A DNA stretch of 64,000 bases from Salvator merianae (lineage: Eukaryota; Chordata; Lepidosauria; Squamata; Teiidae), in NCBI GenBank assembly GCA_003586115.2, contig QVOM02000112.1, positions 47,794,743 through 47,858,742 on the forward strand, written 5' to 3'. Below the pieces are notes generated by a model. It made no database searches. It saw only the letters and a list, made by a program, of their open reading frames with translations, and was not told where the DNA came from. The position numbers were made by a program, and so were the translations under genes. Of the stretch, positions 12,074 to 25,000 are shown piece after piece. Numbering within the stretch: the first letter of the stretch is position 1; each line of letters opens with the position of its first letter.

Positions 12074-13029
12074 AGCTTATTAGCATTCCTGATTTTATTG
12101 TAAAATATGAAGTGGTCAGCTGCTCCTTTTTTGTCACACTTTGGAACACTCCTTCTGCTCAAGAGCTGTATCTCTGTGGTTTGGATTCAAAACTCTCATG
12201 GGGAGTGGACACAGTGATATCTTCAGATAGCATTTGATTGAATCCACTAGGGGGGAAGCATTATAAAACACTTCCTGAATTGTGAAGACCCTGTTGAAAA
12301 GTGGAAAAAGGTGAAAATAGATAAAGTCAACAAGTAGGCTAGTCAGCAGTAGAGCAGTAAGATTGAAACTGGCATTTCTGGTTAGTTAAATGTCAAATAG
12401 TAGAACTTTACTTAGGTGTCAGGTAGCTTAGGTAGTATTGTGTGCTAGTTGAATACGGTCATCCCTTGATATTCACAGCAGTTAGATTCTCTCAAAACGG
12501 CTAACACACACACGCACACAGACATAGGAAAACTCTCAGAAACTTTGCATTTTCTGGCCCCAAATTCATAAGTACATAAGTTTCAAATACTCTGATTTCC
12601 AAATATATGAAACTTGTATTTTTAGTGAGAGATTCTCCTAGCCCTGAAGTGTAACATAGATTTCGTAATGACTGTACAGTTTATTCATGTACCTAATTTA
12701 TTAAGAAAGTTTGGAGATGAAGAAGTAATAGAGAGAGGGGAAAAGAATGCCTGTGTATATACTATATATTTGAAGTGTGCATAGAACTGGGAGTTGATTG
12801 CTGGTGTATACTTCTTAGAGAAGTGGCAAAAGTGCCATTGTGACATTTGGTCTCCAAAATATCTGTGTATAAAGTGCTCCTCCACTTCTCTCACCTTATG
12901 TGTATTTGTTAAAAGTATTTCCATTTCACCCCTGGATAAAAAATAATTTGGAGCTGTTTTACAATTCAGTAAAAGTTGTTACAGTAAAAATATAAATGTG
13001 ACAATATAAACAGACCTAATGAGCATAAA
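12074..13029. other. Intron or upstream DNA, nothing recognised
   Basis: Contains a short CA-rich run (about 12504-12521) and otherwise unique AT-rich sequence. Confidence 0.5.
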
Positions 13030-13500
13030 ATGCAAATAAATAAATAAAATAAAAACAGTAATCCATAATCAGCCAGGTGATTTTATTTGTATGTCAGCGA
13101 ATAGAATAGCTAGACCTACAAGTATGTGTTTAAGTAGCCACCAAAACTCAAGTGGGTCAATGTATCTTGCATTTTAGGAAGAGGCCTTTCCAAAACATGG
13201 ATGCCACGGTAGAATAGGCCTTTTGCCCATTGATGCTAGATGATTGTGGCAGAAAAACTTTGTCTGCAGATCTGGGAAACCTTTTTTTAGCTAGCATTGT
13301 TCCAACTTGTCTAAAGCTTTGTAGGTCAGCAGTAAAAACTTTGAATTCAGACTGGTAATGAACTCTTATCCAGTACAGTACTTAACACAAGCATATAATA
13401 TGCTCATGGTAGACTTAGGAGCTAAACTGCTGTATTTTAAACTAGCTACAGCCACTAGGCCAAGTATAAGGAGAGCCTCATGGGAGTTCATTGCAGTAAC
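13030..13500 (-). mobile_element. Antisense LINE 3'-end fragment (CR1/L2 group)
   Basis: Begins with an A-rich AAATAAATAAATAAAAT run at about 13033-13050 (the poly-T side read backwards). It then carries phrases typical of antisense squamate LINE 3' regions, such as GGCCTTTCCAAAACATGGATG, GCTTTGTAGGTCAG and GGGAGTTCATTGCAGTAAC. Similar pieces occur at 41850-42165 and 45605-46025. Confidence 0.4.
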
Positions 13501-15762
13501 TTTCTACTTTTAACTTTGATAGGAAAGGATTAATTTCTCTTTGTCTTCTTTTAGGTCACATGGCTTTTGTATTGCTTAGGAGCCTTTCTAGGGGATGGTA
13601 AATAGGGATGACCAGTGCTGTGAACTATTACTGAACTGCTACTTATAAAGAAAGAAATGGCCCTCAGCATTCTTGTAGATATAGCTAACAGTCATATAGA
13701 GATGGATTTGGCATGGATCCAAATGCTACCCTGAAATGGGGCTTAGACTCACCTGTAGCATGTAGTGATGCATATTCATGTTGCTGTCACACTCTAGTCT
13801 CAGATCCGGGTTTTCTGGTGATGATTGGATGTGCCAGTGAGCTGCTCCTACAACAATCATCCCGTTCCTATGTGTTGCTGCTGAAATTCCTTATGCCTTT
13901 TGCAAATGGGGCTGTGTTCCTTTAGTTAATCGTTACGTTTTCTTTTTGACATAGTTTATTGAAGGCTTGACCTGCTGCCCAAAGTTTTGGATTCTACTTA
14001 TCTGATTACAAAAACTCTTGAAAGGAAAAAAGCATTTTTAGCATGCCCCATACTATATCAACTGCGTTGCATTTTGTTGCCTTTTAATGTAGATTGGGGC
14101 CAGGATGGTAACACTTGTGTATGGCAAAACTGCTAAGGTACCACTCCTTAATTGCTTTTTCATCATGTGCACCCATATTTATTGTAATAATGGCTGTGAC
14201 CACACATATCTGCTCTGAATTGGCAAGGTGCAGGGCTGTTGAATCACTCTGGATGTACCCCTGATCCTGTATGCTGGCTTTTGACATGGAGTGAGGCCAA
14301 TCATCAACAGTATCCACATACAGTTGTTGTAAGACAGCTAGAAGCTGCATTCAGCTGAGTTTACACGATCTCTAACTTCTTTGACTTGTGGAAGGATGGA
14401 GTGGGCTGTACACTTGCCCCAGTGCTGTTGGTGCTCTAGCACTGTGCATATGTGTCCTGCAAGTGGACATGGAGTTCCATGCGGAAGTTAGTTCAGTGTC
14501 AAACCTGTGTGTGGCCATGGCCAGCAGCAGAATGAGTTGTTTTCTCCCTCATCATGGGCCACACAGGGTTATTTTGGTTCTTAAATCATGCAAATCTGGT
14601 GAGTTCTAGATTAGCATAGTGAAACTGATGGAGTGTTTAAGGCATTATATCTTTTCAGTTAACACATATGTTATTAATTTAAATGTTCTACTAATTGTGA
14701 ATAAAAATTCCTATAGATAAAAGACTATCTAAGGTAAATGATTACGTGTTAATTGAATGGACAGGGTATTACGACTTTTCTAAGCTGACTTGGTACTTTA
14801 GGAGAATTTGGGCTTTACTCCATTTCTCAGATTCTTAGCAGTAGAAGGCAGGATCACAGGAGTGAATTAGTGCCTGCACAGGGTCTTTTACTCAGTAAGT
14901 GTTATATGACAGCAGCATTACATATTTTTCTGAAGGGACTGATTTATTTATTTATTTATTTATTTAAGTCTGTGTTTAGAGGAAAGAAACAAATTTACCT
15001 TGATGCTGGATGAATAGCAACATATTCTCCCTAAAAGGTTTATGTCATGTTAAGATAATACTGTTTTTTAAAAAATTAATATAAATAAAAAATAGATTAC
15101 TAACAGTTGAATTAATTGGAGTGTGCCATAATACAGGCTACAATTCTAGCATGAAAGGTTTTCCACGAATAGTTCCAAAATTTTCCTGAAGACTGGTTGC
15201 AATATCCCAATTGGTTTAAAGAGTTGTTTCTCATTCATGGATTTCAACTTAGTACTGATTTTATATGTTTTGGTCAGCACTGACTGGTGTGTGCTGAAGT
15301 GCTAGGACAACTGCTCAGGGATTTTTTTAAAAATACAGTAGATATAATTTATACTGTGATTTATTGGGTGCCAACAAGTAAAATGTTAAAAGAAGCCACA
15401 AAATTGCAAGTAACATGCCTGTCAAGTTACAATTGCCGCATACCACTTCCAGTAGGTACTGTAGTCAAAAATATATCTTATAGCTCACAGAGATACTGTT
15501 GGGTGGCAGTCTTCAAGAAATAAGGTTTTCATAGTCCCTAAGGAGCCCAAGATCAATTCTTCGTACACTTTTAATTTATAAGAAATCTGCCAAATTTAAG
15601 GGATTCCTGTATAACCTGGCTTAGACTATTTGTAATTTTGAGATGAATTTGTGAACCAAAAAACCCCCTCAGAGTTTTGGGAATGTTTAAAAAATGCACT
15701 TATGCTTGTATGATCAACTACATGGCTTTTAAAAATTATATGCTGTTACCCTTTTCTTTCAG
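13501..15762. other. Intron before the start-codon exon, nothing else recognised
   Basis: Apart from the TTTA microsatellite I see no repeat family or coding frame. Frames at 13713-13925 and 14388-14609 show no domain and are taken as chance. Confidence 0.5.
14942..14966. repeat. (TTTA)n microsatellite
   Basis: Six head-to-tail copies of TTTA in the intron before the start-codon exon. Confidence 0.85.
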
Positions 15763-15920
15763 GTTATGCAATGGTCTCTGCAAGATGGCTTGTTCTTGAG
15801 TTGGAGTTTTTTAAAACAGACATATATTGGTACTTCAACTTTATTAAGCGGACTATAAGTTTCTCTTTCTCAACAACTACCTAAGCAGACAAAATTGCAA
15901 AAATCTGCCCTGTTTCGAGT
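15763..15920 (+). other. USP9X: 5' UTR part of the USP9X start-codon exon
   Basis: The exon begins after a pyrimidine-rich acceptor ending TTTCTTTCAG and runs 158 nt to the start codon. It holds three ATGs upstream of the main start. That the exon begins at 15763 is inferred from the acceptor; transcripts were not available. The promoter and first non-coding exon are not visible upstream in this window. Confidence 0.7.
15766..15884 (+). promoter_or_regulatory. Overlapping upstream ORFs ahead of the USP9X start
   Basis: Three upstream ATGs open short frames: 15766-15858 (30 codons), 15771-15884 (37 codons) and 15785-15799 (4 codons). All end before the main ATG at 15921. If this exon is transcribed as drawn, they could lower translation of the main frame. 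Only the frames are seen; regulation is inferred. Confidence 0.5.
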
Positions 15921-16016
15921 ATGACAGCCACGACCCGTGGCTCTCCAGTAGGAGGGAATGACAGTCAGGGCCAGGCTCCTGATGGACAATCCCAGCCTCC
16001 TCTGCAGCAGAATCAG
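15921..16016 (+). CDS. USP9X: USP9X coding exon 1 (residues 1-32)
   Basis: Opens [14 protein letters not shown] and continues Gln/Pro-rich to QQNQ. Context around the start is GAGT-ATG-A, with A at -3. The exon ends in phase 0 at donor GTATGG. This is the start of the disordered N-terminal tail. Confidence 0.95.
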
Positions 16017-19000
16017 GTATGGAAATTCTCACACTTGTAAGCAAAGTTCAAGTTTGATATTGAATGTAAATGACATTCCAACTCTCTTCACTGTAGACTT
16101 CATTTCTGTTACATGTTAAAGTTAATCGCAGTATAAGGGAGATACTTTGTGTGCAGACTCCTTACTTTGTGTTAATAACCATCGTCAAGCAAATTAAGAT
16201 CCTGTGAGTAAGAAGCCTAACTTTTTTGGATATCTAAGAAAAGCAATGTCTAGGACAAAGTTATAAATATGATATCCATTAAATTAAAAACTAATTTAAA
16301 CATCATGATAAACTTAAGTAAACAGTCTAAATGTGCAGTTTAAAATACCTTACATATATTTATTCTTTGTATTTTTTCCGTAACTGTTACTTATCAAGGA
16401 GGAGCTTCAGCTATCCAAAAACTATCATGGACCTTTTCAAAACATGATTTGTAGACGCGATGTCTAACAGAAGTATTTTATAAAGCTGAGAAATCTTTTT
16501 TTCAATATTGTCTTTATTTAAAAAAAAAAAATCAAAGTTGGCTGGCTTTGTATATCCCTTAAAACATTTTATATGCTTATTTTCCTTTTGAGAAAGTATA
16601 CCTTGCTTAACTAAACCAAACACTTGAGCAATGGATAAGAATCTGGATTTTATGACTGGGCTATTTTCAGCTGCCATAAGCAAAAACATTGCCATAGCTT
16701 TTGATAACAGTTCTTAAATGGGTTCTGGATAAATTGACAGGAAGCACAGGTTGAGTTCAGCTACAGAAATGGTTGTAATAATTCTGTGACATGGTATTTA
16801 AGAATGTGGATTGTGATAGTTCCACTGAAGATGTAAGAATGTTCCCATTTGTTCAGTGTTTTTCACTTTGGAAATCTGTTAAAGCTGTAAATTAGTTTCA
16901 TTGATTTTTACCTTAACATAAATAGGTACAGCAAGGAAAAGTTTTCTTCTTCTCTTTTGCTTCCCATACTGATTGGTTAAATGTTCCTTTTATACCTGTT
17001 TCTCAGGTAGCTTTAAGAATCTGTTTACAGTGATATAAAATTGTATAAAATGCTGTACTTACTTGGGACTGCCCCTAACATTGATAGAAATAGATTTTTA
17101 AAAGACTTTAGTCTTCTTATGGCTTTTTCAACTATTACAGGAGAAAAATGGATTCCTGATAGGTTGGAACAAAGTATAAGTATTGAGGGATTTTTCTGTT
17201 AATTGTGCTTCAGTTAGGAGTCTGCTGTTAATACAGAAATCTCTTAGTCTATATACACTACTACTTTGCTGCTTTTCTAAAGTTCAGAGTCAGCTGAATT
17301 TTAGCAGAAAGTTTCATTTACATTGGCTGTTACCTTATGCTGTGTTGCACAGTATTCTTCACTTGATCACACCTTTTAATAGTAAAAGTTATCACTTCAT
17401 TTTACATAGATCCCATGAAAAATCAAATAATCTGCATGTGTGTTTTTCTTCTGGAGTAAAGAGAGTGACATTCAGAGCAGGTTCTCAAAATTCCAAATGT
17501 GCCAGGGGGCACAAAAAGGCAATCCTTGTTTGAAGTTAAAAATGTAAACATTTTGAAAATACGTGATCTAATAGCAGCAAGTAGTAAATAGTGTATATGG
17601 CATTGGAATGGAGGAAGAAAAAATGACTGCACTATTTAAAGGAGGAGGGAGACTTTAGTACCCTTTAGTAGTAAAAAGAAACAAGAAAAACCAGTTGAGT
17701 GGTCCCGTGACTCTTTCATTATAGACCATCAGTTAGTACATAAAAAACACTCATAATTGGGAACTTGAGATGCAGAAATAGATGAGTTGTGAAGTAGTAA
17801 TATAGGTTAAGTGTGGATGCACGGATTCAGAGTATTTTGTTTCAGCGATTTACATAACTACGTTTCTGATTCAGACTTCCTCACCTGATTCTTCAAATGA
17901 GAATTCCCCAGCAACTCCTCCTGATGAACAAGGCCAAGGTGATGCTCCACCACAGCTTGAAGATGAAGAGCCTGCATTTCCACATACGGACCTGGCCAAG
18001 TTGGATGACATGATTAATAGGTAGCTTCTTTAAAGGCTTTTGTCACTTTCCTTAATAAGAAGCTGGACATGAAATATATTCAGTTAATATTTTCAGACAC
18101 TGTAGATGCTTTTCTGTAGGATTTTTTAAAATCAAAATGCTGTAATTCAAAAGTACTGAATTGAAATCATATTTTTAGGTAGCCTTCATTTGTAGTTCAA
18201 ATGAGTCTGTCGTTTCTGAATGAATGACTAAAATGGGAAAGCTAGATTTCACGTTAAACTGAAATATTATTTTCTAATTTGTTTTAGACCTCGATGGGTT
18301 GTTCCTGTATTGCCTAAAGGGGAGTTAGAGGTTCTTCTAGAAGCTGCTATTGAACTTAGTAAAAAAGGTAAGCTAAAAACAAAGCTTCAAGATATAGCAC
18401 TGTGTTGACTTAGGTGGCCAATATAATACCAGTTTTTAAAAGTACTCTAGAAGATGTCTGGCCTGTCAGCTTAATGACCATTCAAGGAAAGATAGTGGAA
18501 ACCATTAATAGAGGTTAAATTATCAAACGTTTGGAGTAGGCTTGTGCTGAAACACAGTTCAACATAAACAAATTGCCCAAAGATGCTTCATCTCACAAAG
18601 CACTGCCTGCTCCAACAGCAAGGGAAAGATGAGATGCAGATCAGTGCAAAGGAGATTAAACGCATCTGCTCTCACTTCGAATCCCTCCATATCTGCTTCC
18701 TGTTTTCCAGTTGGCCATGCAGCTGGAAGAGGACAGGGCCACATCAGGCTTGTGTGTGATGTCATCACTTAGACATGGAAACCTTTCTTTTCCCAAGATT
18801 TCACAGGCCTATGACTAGCCTCAGCGACATCACTCGCAAGTATGATGCGACTCCGCCTTCTCCCAGCTGCATGGTCAGCTGGGAAACAGGAAGCAGGGAT
18901 AGATGGAGTGGGATAGAAAGCAGGTGCGTTCTCCATTTAATCTCCCTTGTGCTCACTGACTGTGAGGGGATGGTGTAAAGGGGATTTGAGTTTGGCAAGA

Positions 19001-22000
19001 ATTAAATTTGCAGAAGTAAGTTGGAAAGAGTGCTAATGAGTAGAGAGGCACAAATTTTTCCTCTTAAACTGCTGAGAACAACTGGGGAGGCAGACATTTT
19101 TAGACGAAGAACCTGCAGTTGCTGGAACTAATTTTGAATATGAAAAGTATGCAGTTACATTAAAGTAGCTTAACTATTAGGCCCTTTAGGAAAGATATAG
19201 TAAAGTATATAAATGCATTAAAGCTGCCTCATTTTGATGGATTTAACTATTGATATTATAGTGTGATAACTATATTGTTGGGAAAACTTAATGCTGATTT
19301 TTTCCAATAGGCCTCGATGTCAAAAGTGAAGCATGTCAGCGATTTTTTCGAGATGGCTTAACAATCTCATTCACAAAAATTCTTACAGATGAGGCAGTGA
19401 GTGGCTGGAAGTTTGAGATTCATGTAAGTTTTTGCAAGCATGCACGAGTGGGACTGAGAACTCATTACATTGAATTGATTAATCATACATGCTCTTGTAA
19501 ACATTTCTTTTTTACCTGTGCAAAAGTATTGTTAGAATGTTTGTATCATTACAATAATACTGCTGTTAGGAGTATTTACTACTAATATGGTATTATTAGT
19601 AAATACCATTAAGTAATCATTCTAATATTGTTGCATTATTGATAATATCAGATATTGAGTGTTACTGCTGTTATTACTATTATCAGTGTTACTGCCTTTG
19701 GCTTTTTTTCTTTAGAAGTGACGTGAAGTATTGCTAAGGTATTGCCTGTAAAATCATCCCTTGTATAATGCTATGGTTTGGTTTCCATAAATTATCATGT
19801 AGTATAATAGCATATTAGGCAAATTATTGCCGCTTATAGAAAACTGGAACCAGAGGAACCACAGAGAGTCAGTCTACCAGTGTTATAGTAGCACTGCAGG
19901 AATGTGGTCTAGCCAGTGAAAATGGGAAGCCCTATCTACCATTTGTATCTGTAGTATTGTGGAGGAGCGATATAATCTTTCAGTGTAAGTCAGTAGCTCC
20001 TTGGAAGCAAAATCAAATTAATGAACATTTTTAGGAGTGCATTAAACAAGAGAAGTCACATTTTACCAACAATGTAAAAGCGAAACTGTCTTATTCAGAC
20101 GTGCATTATATGATGACTGAATATATAGGATTTAATATGGAAAACACTCTAGTGGTGTGCTGTGTACCCATAAATTTGAAACTGAGAAAGTATTTTCTAT
20201 GAAGCTAAGAGTTGTAAGTATAAATCCTGTGAAATGTAATCAGCAAGCTGTAACAAATTCGACAAGTTTGATGAGAAATGAGCAAAGGCAGTTAGGGTGG
20301 CAATGGTATTAAAGGGGGTAAACTGCCTGCAGTTCTGAGGATAAAGATGTGCCAGGTGTTCCATTATCACCTAAGGTAGAAAGAAATTTGACAGGTTAGA
20401 AGGGATGTATAGGAGGAACTGGCATGTATGTTAAAGATGATTTCTGAATACCTCTGAAGAGTGTTAGTGTTTATCTGCGTGCAACTTGCAAGGTGAGAAA
20501 ATTGTGGGGTTGATGCTCTGCTGCCTCAAGGAAAGGGAAATCCAACAAGTTAGAAGGAAAATCGCTGTGGTCGTGGGGAATGCACTCTAAATTTTTGAAA
20601 GGCCTGACTTAAAATCCATGTACTAGTATTTTGGAAATTCAGGTGTTGGTAGGACTTTTCCATTCCTGCCAGTTTCAGAAAACTGTTTAAGATCCAAGTT
20701 ATATTGATTGCAGTGCTTATGGAACAATGCCATCAGCAGTGACAATTAGAAGGTTAATAGTGTCTTATAGTTCATCCTTCTCTAATTTAAGAGCTCTAGT
20801 CCAAAAAACAATCGCTTAAGGAGAATCTATGTTAGAGGAGCAGTAGACTTAAATGTAAATCCAGGGATTAGGAAACTGCAGCAAAAACATGCACTGATTT
20901 ACAGTGTGGTAAATTGACTGTTCCCCAAAGCATCTACCATGGGGAAAACGCCATAACGCATATGCCATGCCTGAAACCTGCACTGCAGATAGCTGGCAAG
21001 ATACCCCCACCTAGAAGAAGTCATTCAAAGCAGAACATTCAGAAGACTGGCAAGATCCCACACACACACCATCCAGGCAAGAGTTTTACACAGACTGCAT
21101 TGGTGAGCACACTGATGGCACATGGGATGCCAACATACCACATCTAGATCAGGGTGTTTTGCAATGCTGAAAAACGCAGATGTCAGCTTCTCTCTCATCA
21201 AGGTACAGTATTTTCCCAGACTGCGATGGTAAAGCATACTAATACCAGCCTCCCCCTACTTCAAACACTCTTGCTTACCTGCTCCCCATGCACCTTTGAT
21301 AGGAGCTCAGTGCCAAAAGACTGGTAGGAAAAAAAGTCTCCTACCTTTGATATCTTTTCACACAGGGAGTGGGTACAATGGGATGACTGGAGAAGCCCTG
21401 GGATCCCAAGAAATGCAGTTTCCCATGGAGCTGCCAAGGAAGCCTATTGGCAATAGAGAAGAGAGCTCCTACCGGAACACCAGAGACTTCACAGGAACCT
21501 TGGAAGAGGATACGTACTTCTGTTTGGGCTGCATGCTAGGACAGGACTTAGAGGCAGGAGCACCACCAAGCATTTGTCAGGACTGTCTTTTTTCAGTGTC
21601 AGAGGAGAGCACCTAATATTTATTTCATTAGATTCATATGCTGCCCTTTACCCAAGGGTCCCATATTTAATAAAAATATTTTATTAAATAACAATATTTA
21701 ATAAAAATAGAATAAAAATGCATACCTAAAAGAAGGAAAGGGCCTGCCAAGTCCAAGAGGACATCAGTGTGGCTTACAAATGCAGTAAGGGAAGTCATTA
21801 AAAGCAAAGAAAGATCATTCAGAAAATGGAAAGCTTGTCCTAATGAGGAGAACAGGAAAGAACACAAACTCTGGAAGAACAAATGCAAGGCAGCAATTAG
21901 GAATGCTAAAAAGAATTTTGAGGAGCATGTTGCTAAGAACATCAAGAGAAATAACAAGAAATTCTTTAAGTATATCAGAAGTAGGAATCCAACCAGAAAA

Positions 22001-25000
22001 GTAGTTGGATCACTGGATCATAATGAACAGAAGGGGATAATTACAGAGGACACAGAGATCGCAGAAAGGTTAAATGAATTTTTTGCTTCTGTTTTTACTG
22101 AGGAAGATAGAGACCATATGCTGGCAGCTGAGTTAGTCTTTTCAGGGAGGGAATCAGAAGAAGTAAATCAGATAGAGGTAACCAAGGAGGAGGTTCTTGC
22201 ATGTCTTATTAAACTAAATGCTATCAAATCACCAGGACCAGAAGACATTCATCCAAGAGTTCATAAAGAACTCAAATTTGAAATTGCTGAGCTTCTAGCC
22301 AAAATATATAATCTTTCCCTACAATCAGGCTCTGTGCCTGAACACTGGAGGGTAGCAAATATGACACTTACCTTCAAAAATGGATCCAGGAGTGATCAAG
22401 GAAATTACAGACCAGTCAGCTTAACAACAATTCCAGTTAAAGTGATGGAAACCATAATTAAGGATAAAATTACCAAACACATAGAAGAGTAAGCATTGTT
22501 GAAAGAAAATCAACATGGCTTCTGCAAAGGTAAATAATGACTACAAACTTGTTAGAATTCTTTGAAAGTGTTAATAAACTTTAACACTTTAAAAATAAAA
22601 AATAAAGGTGACCAGTTGACATTGTCTATCTGGACTTCCAGAAGACTTCTGAATAAACTCAGCAGTCACGGAATAAGAGGGGAGGTCCTGTCCTGGATTG
22701 GTAATTGGCTTAAAGGACTGGAAACAGAGAGTAGGAATAAATGGTCAGTTCTCAGAGTGGAAAGCAGTGAAAAGTGGGGTCCCGCAAGGTTCAGTATTAG
22801 GACCCCTGCTTTTTAATTTATTCATAAATGACCTAGACACAGGGGTAAGTAGTGAGTTAGCAAAGTTTGCTGATGACACTAAATTGTTCAGAATAGTAAA
22901 ACCTGAAACTGATCGTAAAGAGTTCCAGAGGGATCTCTTGACATTGGGTGAGTGGGCAACGAAGTGGCAAATGCACTTCAATCTCAGCAAGTGCAAAGCG
23001 ATGCACATCAGTACAAAGAACCCCAGTTACACCTATAAAGTGATGGGGGCCAAACTGATCCAGGAAAAGGTTATCGGGGTTCTGGTAGACAGCTCAATGA
23101 AGGTGTCAAGCCAGTGTGCAGCGACAGTGAAAAAAGCAAATTCAATGCTAGGGGTAATTAGGAAGGGAATAAAAAACAAGTCAGCAAGTGTCATTGTACC
23201 TCTTTATAAATCTGTGGTGAGGCCACACATGGAATGTTGTGTACCTCACCTGGTCACCTCACCTCAGAAAGGATATTGTGGAACTGGAGAAGGTGCAGAA
23301 AAGGTCAACCAGAATGATCAAGGCGCTGGAAAACCTTACTTATGAAATCAGGCTGCAACGCCTTGGCTTCTTCAGCCTTGAAAAGGGGCATTTAAGAGGA
23401 GACCTGATTGAAGTATATAAAATCATGCATGGTATGGATAAGGTGGACAGAGAGAAGTTTTTTTCTCTACCACATAACACTAGGACCTGAGGACACTCTC
23501 TGATGCTGATGGGTAGGAGAGTTAGGACTGACAAGGGGAAGTATTTTTTCACCCAGAGGATCATAGATCTATGGAATTTATTACCGGATGAGCCATCAGC
23601 CTAGATAGCTTTAAGAAAGCACTGGGCAGATTCATGGAGGTCAGGTGTACCAAAGGCTACTAGAATGGATGCCTAGGTACTGCCTCCAGGTTGGAAAGAC
23701 AGGCAGGATGTCTGTAAAACCATTTGTGGGGAGTCAAGAGCAGGTGAAGGTTTTGCTTTTGATTCTGCTTGAGAATGCCCAGAAGCAATTGGTGGGCCAC
23801 TGTGTGAAACGGAATGCTGGACTAAATGGGCCATGGCCTGATCCAGCAAGACTCCTCTTACGTTCTTATGTTAACCTTCCCCCTGGCATGACTACTTTCA
23901 GGGTAAGCTAAGCATCAAAGGTCTGGGTGAAGAGATACATTTTAACCAGGCACTGAAAACTATATAATGGTGGCACCTGGCCTGCCTCCAGAAGAAGGCT
24001 GTTCCAGAGCCTAGGGGCCGCCACAGGGAAGGCCATCTTGCATGCCACCACCCCTCTTGCTGCTGTTGGTGGCAGACTTACAGAGAGGGCTTCTCTTTCC
24101 AATCTTAATGGCTGATCAGTTATGTATGGAAGGAGGCATTTCTTCCCATATTTGGGGACGAAGCTATTTAGGGTTTTATATGTCAACATCAACACCTTGA
24201 ATCGGGCACAGTAGCAAATTTGTAACGTGTGCAGATCTTTTAGGAGATTTCCATCAACAGTCGACCATTAGGTCCTGCTTTCAGACTGTCTTCAACAGTA
24301 ATCCCATATAGAGTAGTCTAGTCTGGAGATTACTGGTGTGGGGGTCACTGTGGCCAGAATGTCCCTATCTAGGAAAGGCAGAAGCTGACGAACTGGTCAG
24401 AGATCAAGGAGAGCACTTCTGGCTAGCACCATCACCTGAGTCTCAAGTGAAAGTGATGAATCCAGAAGCACACCCAGAGCACGTACCTTTTCTTTCTGGA
24501 GCAAAACAGTCCCATCCATAATGTGGTGCCTGTAAGTTTCTAGACTTGAAAATCCTTGACAGACAATACGTCCATCTTCTCTGGATTCAATTTCAACTTA
24601 TTGGTCCACATCCCACAGCCCATTACTGCCTCCAGGCAGCGATCAAGCATCTCCACTGCTCACCTGACTCAGAAGGAAAGGAGAGTTCTCAAAGTCATTT
24701 CAATAAAATACCATGCTCAATGGTATCAGAAGCCACTGAGTGATCAAGGAGAACCAACAGGATTCCATACCCCCACCCGAGACCAGATTGCAGTTGATTT
24801 AGCTAATGCGTTTGCTCCGAGTATGTCTGCGCTGAATAGCCATCACTGTCTCCAACATCTGGAGGGGCTGGCCATCTGTCTTTTTTGGTGTTAAAGAGCA
24901 CCTAGCCTCAGCCTGTAGCATACAAGCCAAAGCATTCAGTAAGCACAAAAACCTAGTTAAAATCTACCAAAAACATGTACTAATGTCTCAGTATATTCTT

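Noticed and set aside
11123..12162. Open frames of 208 and 202 codons on the minus strand and shorter + strand frames
   Set aside because: All run through the hAT MITE and flanking intron, use its TTCG/CGAA-rich interior and show no protein similarity I know.
1..15762. USP9X promoter or CpG island
   Set aside because: No CpG-rich stretch, apart from the MITE interior, and no first exon could be recognised; the promoter is probably upstream of the window.
24336..24894. Small + strand genes in this stretch
   Set aside because: The region is an antisense L2; the + frames are shadows.
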